Assembly (NCBI RefSeq): GCF_964204645.1
Contig: NC_134026.1
Span: 11,808,450-11,872,449 of the forward strand
Length of the DNA: 64,000 nucleotides
Direction of reading: 5' to 3'
Origin: Tubulanus polymorphus
Lineage: Eukaryota; Nemertea; Palaeonemertea; Tubulaniformes; Tubulanidae
In this document: piece by piece, positions 58,456-64,000 of the stretch
How positions within the stretch are numbered: position 1 is the stretch's first letter
Layout of the letters: each line of letters starts with the position of its first letter
Translations under genes and position numbers: made by a program
The notes under the pieces: model-generated
Database searches by the model: none
The model's input: the letters and a program-made list of their open reading frames with translations, nothing else
Told to the model about the DNA's origin: nothing

Positions 58456-59460
58456 TTGCAAAATAGTTGTCGAAAGTTCAATTATCTAAATATCAAACTG
58501 TATAACTTGAGGCTAAGGGTCAATTCTCGGTTCACTTTTAATTTTTTTATCAATGATTGTATTAATGTCAGTGACATCATCAAATCGTTACTTTTCGCTG
58601 ATTACCCAAATAGCTTCGCCAGTGGTTTTATCTTTATACGTTTGGCGCAATCCCTGAACCATGCGATAGATTGACCGAGTGGTTCGAAACCAACAAACTA
58701 TCTTTGAATTTAACAAAGAGACATTTCTTGGTAGACCGATAACCACACTCAAACGTGGTGAACGGATAATAAGATAAAAACCCACTATCTACAGATTAAA
58801 AGAATTTAAAAACAAGAATTTATTTATTCAATCTAAAATATGTAGAATACAAGACGTTTCGATCTCACCCTAGAGATCATCGTCACGCCTGACGATAATC
58901 TCTCTAGGCGTTTGGTTCCAATTTGCCTCATGATACTCCAAGTCATTGATTGATAAGGGCCAAAATACGAACTTACTAGACGTTAACAAACGGAAATGGA
59001 ATACTCATATAATGTAGATTATGTTCGACTCAAGGTTGCCCGTAGTCTTAGCATATTGAATTGATTGAAACGCTCATTACGCCAACCTAAACTAGCTTGG
59101 CTTCATTTCAGTTCTAGTGGAACCATTCAGTAACATTGTTTCGGCAACATTGTTTACAGTCCCTACTTTTGCTACAAAACGTGCTGTGAGCATGATACAA
59201 AATTCGCATTATTCAGGTCGCAGCGATCCTCTTTTTATTCGATTGAATATTTTTATTCGCGTAATTAGCAAATTCCAGTTGGGTTGTTTTATGTTTAATC
59301 ATGCAAATTTAAATACGGATAGTTTTAAGAACTATTTCAAGTACAATTTTCAGATGGTTATCAAACGCGAGGTATTAATAATCTACATCCGATTATCGTT
59401 TCCGTAAAAAAACAATTCTCGGTTAATGATTTATGGCCTAAACTTATGGAATTTTCCATC
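58456..59460 (+). pseudogene. decayed LINE reverse transcriptase, same group as 49733-51370
   Basis: Frames read FFINDCINVSDIIKSLLFAD (motif C region with the second Asp lost to Tyr), LNHAID, NAHYANLN-like debris, then KRAVSMIQNSHYSGRSDPLF and KFQLGCFMFNHANLN, paralleling QKRAVRIVNKSHFLEHTDPI and KFQLSLFMFKFNN of the 50028-51340 protein. It is on the plus strand, has lost the N-terminal half and is cut by an inserted fragment at about 58786-58925. Numerous stops. Confidence 0.65.
58786..58925 (-). mobile_element. Penelope-type terminal fragment with hammerhead-like motif
   Basis: Inserted within the LINE remnant. On the minus strand: TGACGA, T, GATCTC, six-base loop, GAGATC, GAAAC (58885-58856), the same architecture as the motif at 19766-19796. 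The first core base is G rather than C, which should disable a hammerhead. Additional inverted text (CCTGACGATAATCTCTCTAG) follows on the plus strand. Confidence 0.45.
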
Positions 59461-62400
59461 GTTGGACTTGAATAATCATAAATATTAATATATTAACGAA
59501 TAATTATAAATGAGTCGCAAGACGGGTGGGGGCTCCCCCAAAAAAATTTGAATTACTGAATGTATTTTTCGAGCATTTGGAACGATTTTAAGACCTATGA
59601 ACTTTTATTTCACTAATTTCTCCATAAGAAAAAATAACTTAATGAAAAATGAGTGGATGCCAATTTCAAAATTGCCAATCCCCTCCCCGGCGACGCTCCT
59701 AGGTTCTTTCATAGAATCTAGTCCTCGTATTCATAGGATTTACCAATGATTAGACATCAACACATCTTAAAGAAACTCTCACCTGAACAGCAGTTGGAAC
59801 CAATATAAAAAACAGACATTCAATCGGGACCTCAGTTGAGTCAATTATTGCAAATCCCATGGAGTTTCTCCTGCAGAATCTATGGCGGATCTAGATTGAG
59901 TTGAGGTACGTACAATCGAACTCTACCCGAAACGTCTCGTGTTCTGACACATAAAAGTATCAAAGATATAAATTGTTACATCTGGACTCGGTTTTACATG
60001 TATCAGCTAAATATGTCTGCTGAAATTAGTTCTTTTTCAAATTTTAATTCGATGATCAAATTTTAACCGATCACTTTGTAATTGAGTCTTTAGTCAACAC
60101 AGGTTTTGAAATTAGGGGGCAAAGTCAAACCCTAATTGAACTTTATGGTGGCTGGTAGAGTTCCTCGTATGCAAATGATGCCCTAGAACGTGACTCAGCG
60201 AGGTGGAATTAATTGGCCTACTAAGACCACCTGCTTGATACGTTAGCTACTCATATGAGGTCATGGTCTGTCCCAGGGGACATGGCATGCTCAGGTACGA
60301 TCACTCGGGTCGACCTGTAGGCATTCGGGTAAATTTTGAAGCAAGATGTATCTGGGCACACACGCTCCCGCGATTAATTGCTTGATACGTGTACTTGAAT
60401 GGCATAAAAGTGAAGAGTTTACTTCGAAAATAATGTTGCTGCAACGTTTTGCGAGTTTGCAATTCAGTTAAATGAAACGTGATTATGAGGTCCAATCTGG
60501 TTATCAAGAAGCTATCTAATGACTGATAAAATTACAATTATCTTGTCTCATCGTTCGTCAACGTATGTCAGTAGCTGACTTGATTTCCGTTTTAAGTAAT
60601 TAATCTGTGGTGAAGCTTTCATAAATCAATTTCCGATGACGACACCACCGCGGTAAAGGTTACATATCTCATTTACTGCAACTCTTGGTTTGAAAGAAAG
60701 CCATGGATACTGAAACCTTTTTTCTCATTCTCGAGCAAATGATTCGACAGGAAATGATTTTTGATTAAGAGCATCAGCGCAAATTAATCATCAGGACATT
60801 TGAATTTGATGCATGGTTTCGTTTCTCATTCCTCTTCTATTTAGATTTAGTATTATTTCAACCAAATTAAACAGATTCAGATGAATTTAGTGAAATACGA
60901 TTCTATGCCTCATTTTAGATCTAGTTTTTGTTCCATATGTTGGTCTGATATTGGCCAGGGCATACTTAAAATGCGTCTTATTGAGGCAGTGTTTGCTGAC
61001 GAACCTGTTTGTGTCGATGATTAGCGATCAGAATGATGGAATGACCGATGCGTGATAAATCGGTTACTTTAGGGGGATTTACAAGAACCGGAAATAGCAC
61101 GAGAATCTCGAGAGCACACGAGTTTCGGCTCGCCTTGCCGGTTACACGAGAACCAATCCGATTTGTATTTGATCGCTTGGAGCAGAAACTTTTGGCGAAT
61201 CCCAAGTGATTAATTTGTTCACGAAAGAATGATATCCGGAGTATTATGGAAAACCAGGTTGCGCGCTTATCCACGCGGAAAGTGTCAAATGTCAAATACC
61301 GTGTCGGTCTTGATTTGTCAACATTTCCTAAACGAAACGTCCCCAGAGAGATAAATCTTTGGTGGTCAATGTTTTTGCACTAGCTGTCAAATCAGTGGAT
61401 GTAATTGCACGTACAAAATGATATGTTGAGTGCGTGAAGATGTCCATTGCACAACAATCTTCAAAAAATAAACTACAGTCTCTGATTGCGTATTATTTTT
61501 GAGTCCAAACACTGGTGATAATAACGGTAACTGGTACGATAATGATATTCGTTTTGTAAATTGATGTTACAAAAACACATGAGTGATTTAGGAAATTAAT
61601 GATAGAAGTGGAGCCATCAAGCCTGTACAGTGACTATACGAACGTTCAGGTGGTCCCTTGGTGTTTTGTGATGGTGATGAATAAATGATCGAGAACTATA
61701 GATTTTGATAATAATAAATGCTCATAAGTAATCCTACATTATGGTTATAAGAAATAGTAATACGTAAATGAACAATAGTAAATGAAGGTGACTGCCACAT
61801 ATATGCAACCAGATTTATTCCTCCAAATCTGTCTAAGAATGTAGCTGCGTTTATGATTACCACATCACTTCGTTTTCATTAGTTTTCCATACACGAACGT
61901 ACAATATGTTGAAATGGTGGCTGTAATATGGCTTTAAGCTCTCAGACGACACTGCACCAATTTTGATTTGCAGCTACGCAGTTGTCACTAGAAGGGTATC
62001 AATCATCGGTCAGACCACGTGAATACCGTATAATTTCATCACCAAATATAATCACACATAAGTTTAGAGCGGAATACATGGTCCCATCTATCCTGATTTG
62101 TCAGGCTATGCGCGTGTCATGAACGCGGCCGCATATGCGACGATCGTATTAACTTCATTATCTCCAGTTCTAGAAAACAGTGTCACGTTAATGTTCTAAT
62201 AATTCAAGTCCAGCTGAAATTCGACCAAACTTGACACAATCGTGGACAGTTCGTTGATGAAACTCTTTCAACAACAGCATATAAACACTCTTTTCGCAAT
62301 AAGTGCCTGTCCGTGTGGTCAAAAACCTAATTTGATTATTTGAAATTACTAGAAACTACTATAGTATGTCGATTATCACTCTAGTTTTAAAGGTCTTCTT

Positions 62401-63246
62401 GTTTCAAAATATATATGGAAAGTGGTGTACTACCTTTGGATTCCCACGGAAACAGCTTCATAAATCAGATGCAAATCGGAAATTAGCCCTGTAGAGTTTT
62501 ATGGTTATAGTCATTCCAACCATCTGCGGTGTGGCGAGAACCTTTTTTGGCGGAAATAAACAATCATAGTTGGCATTTGAAGTTCCATTGCGTGCATCGC
62601 TTTGATAGAAAGATATGCATAATGCTACATATTGTTATATAGACCCATTAATATCATTACTATCTTTGGCATCAAACATATATCCTCTTTTTTCACTTTA
62701 TTGGCATAAACTATTACATTTTAAAAGATACGTACGTACGTACGTTAACATGTAGAAAGGGTCTTACGAGGGAAGCCGAGGGATCGTGGAATAACTACAA
62801 ATGGCGGCCCATTACTCAAATGGGAACAATAGCACCGATATAATTATGCGTCATTATAAATATGATGTCAAAGACACTATTAACAATATAGAATATAATG
62901 CCTAATCAAATTTTCATTCATAAAAATGCATAGAATTCGAATACCATCAGAATAAGTATAGTAACATAACCACGTCTACCTCGTTGAGCCGGGGTATCGA
63001 TGGACGATGGTTGGACTAAAACCCGCGTTCGCGGTGAGTAGCGTCTATACCTAACTCGTATCAGAAATCAGGAAAATGCAGTTTTACGCCAACGCGGGGT
63101 CGATGCGAAGCGTATCCTTCTTTTTCAACAAGTGTTTCTAAAATACGGGATTGGCGAAAAACTCTGTATTCTCCCGTTTTTCGTGCGTTTATAAGAAGTA
63201 AGCGTAGACGAAACTTATTATCTGGATAGAATGCAGGTGGAATTCA
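59461..63246. other. long unassigned region
   Basis: No motif-bearing ORF, array or foldback recognised. 60978-61295 (minus, 105 codons) lies in a less AT-rich patch but shows no family motif. CGTACGTACGTACG at about 62731 is a short tandem repeat. Confidence 0.35.
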
Positions 63247-63633
63247 CTATTTCCACGTCAGTCTTTTAGGCCAGGACAGGGAAGTCATCTTTTTACTAAT
63301 CAATTTACAAATGTGTGGATCGTTCATTTTAAGATTGATATCAAGTATTGCATAATCCAATGTTTGAGATGACAAAGGGCGCAGAGATCTTAATGCCGAT
63401 CGATATTTTACAATTTCCTTATTCCTCAGTAATTTGTCGGGACCACACCCAGGCCATCTAAGAATGAATTTTCCAGCCCAAGGGTTATTCAAAGATATCA
63501 GGATAGACGCAGCGCATTCCGTCTCATAAATCAATGTTGATTTTTGTTCTTTTCTACCATATACAGATTTAGCATACGATATTTGGGTTATGATACACAG
63601 AGAGAGCTTTGTTTCTGGTAAAATATTATGCAT
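63247..63633 (-). CDS. 128-codon ORF of unknown function
   Basis: Single ATG-to-stop frame on the minus strand; product has mixed, protein-like composition with a basic C-terminus (MTSLSWPKRLTWK), no signal peptide, no membrane segment and no motif I recognise. No neighbouring exons or promoter were identified. It may be chance; kept only because its composition is less biased than other unassigned frames. Confidence 0.2.
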   Translation of the reverse strand: MHNILPETKLSLCIITQISYAKSVYGRKEQKSTLIYETECAASILISLNNPWAGKFILRWPGCGPDKLLRNKEIVKYRSALRSLRPLSSQTLDYAILDINLKMNDPHICKLISKKMTSLSWPKRLTWK

Positions 63634-64000
63634 TTTTTACACAATTTTGATGAATCAGTGTCGATCCACGAAGCGTTCTACCGTACTTTTTTGTTTCATT
63701 TTAATTTGAAACGGACTCTATGAAAGTACTAGGCCAAGATTTGAGTTAACCCGATTTTGATGTTCACTGTAATCAACGTAATTACGGACGTAATCCCTTG
63801 AAGATAAATAAGATTGGCAACCGAGAAAATAAACCAGGAAACTAGGCGACACGGCAGAATATAATTATGCGGATAATATGTCATAACTGTCGAATGCGAG
63901 TTGACAGAAACTAGACGATATCGTCAAACTGGTTCATCAATCTTTTGAAATATCAGTGATGCGAATGACATCGGGTTGCGTGAATCTACATTATAAGCCT
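63634..64000. other. unassigned sequence
   Basis: Nothing recognised up to the window edge. Confidence 0.4.

Overview
This is an AT-rich, gene-poor stretch of animal nuclear DNA. It has no operons or Shine-Dalgarno-spaced genes and no dense long ORFs, but many families of eukaryotic DNA transposons, non-LTR and Penelope-like retroelements, MITEs and minisatellites. The one convincing host gene (minus strand, 57202-56900) is the first coding exon of a neuropeptide precursor with six GWGKR units, the APGWamide/RGWamide/GWamide type known from molluscs and annelids. I therefore infer a spiralian (lophotrochozoan) invertebrate; the phylum cannot be fixed from this window.

Layout. 1-5.7 kb: an (AT)n microsatellite, a pogo/Tc1-like element (620-4258, TA duplication) and, nested in it, a 2.9-kb element whose ends are built from repeated GGTAAAAATSCC words. 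5.7-15 kb: an AT-rich, compactly coding relic of an unidentified mobile or virus-like element, interrupted at TTAA by a 6.3-kb transposon with long inverted repeats. Its broken transposase carries DDE-like, FEN/XPG-like nuclease and Cys-rich parts and is best matched to Academ. 15-21.7 kb: two FLYWCH-MULE copies, one intact apart from a single TAG, separated by a Penelope-like element with a hammerhead-like motif; a 385-bp copy of the GGTAAAAATSCC family sits in the second MULE. 21.7-31 kb: a LINE endonuclease fragment, two adjoining minisatellites, two abutting MITEs, a Merlin-like transposase relic and a LINE scrap. 32-35.5 kb: an L1/Tx1-type LINE on the minus strand, split by a 730-bp Harbinger-like foldback MITE with a TTA duplication. 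35.5-49.7 kb: mostly unassigned, with one candidate 3' terminal exon at 37.3-37.5 kb. 49.7-51.4 kb: a young, 5'-truncated LINE with an intact reverse-transcriptase frame. 52.7-54.2 kb: inverted repeat words and a 145-bp tandem repeat. 55.98-56.11 kb: a near-perfect 53-bp hairpin. 56.9-57.3 kb: the neuropeptide exon and its TATA promoter. 58.4-59.5 kb: a decayed LINE interrupted by a Penelope-type fragment. 59.5-64 kb: unassigned.

Most coding sequence here serves mobile elements. Nesting gives a relative order: the AT-rich relic is older than the Academ-like insertion, the Tx1 LINE is older than the Harbinger-like MITE, and MULE copy B is older than the GGTAAAAATSCC insertion. Many frame breaks lie at A runs or short duplications, so both true decay and assembly error must be considered. 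All calls come from reading the sequence; no database search was possible.
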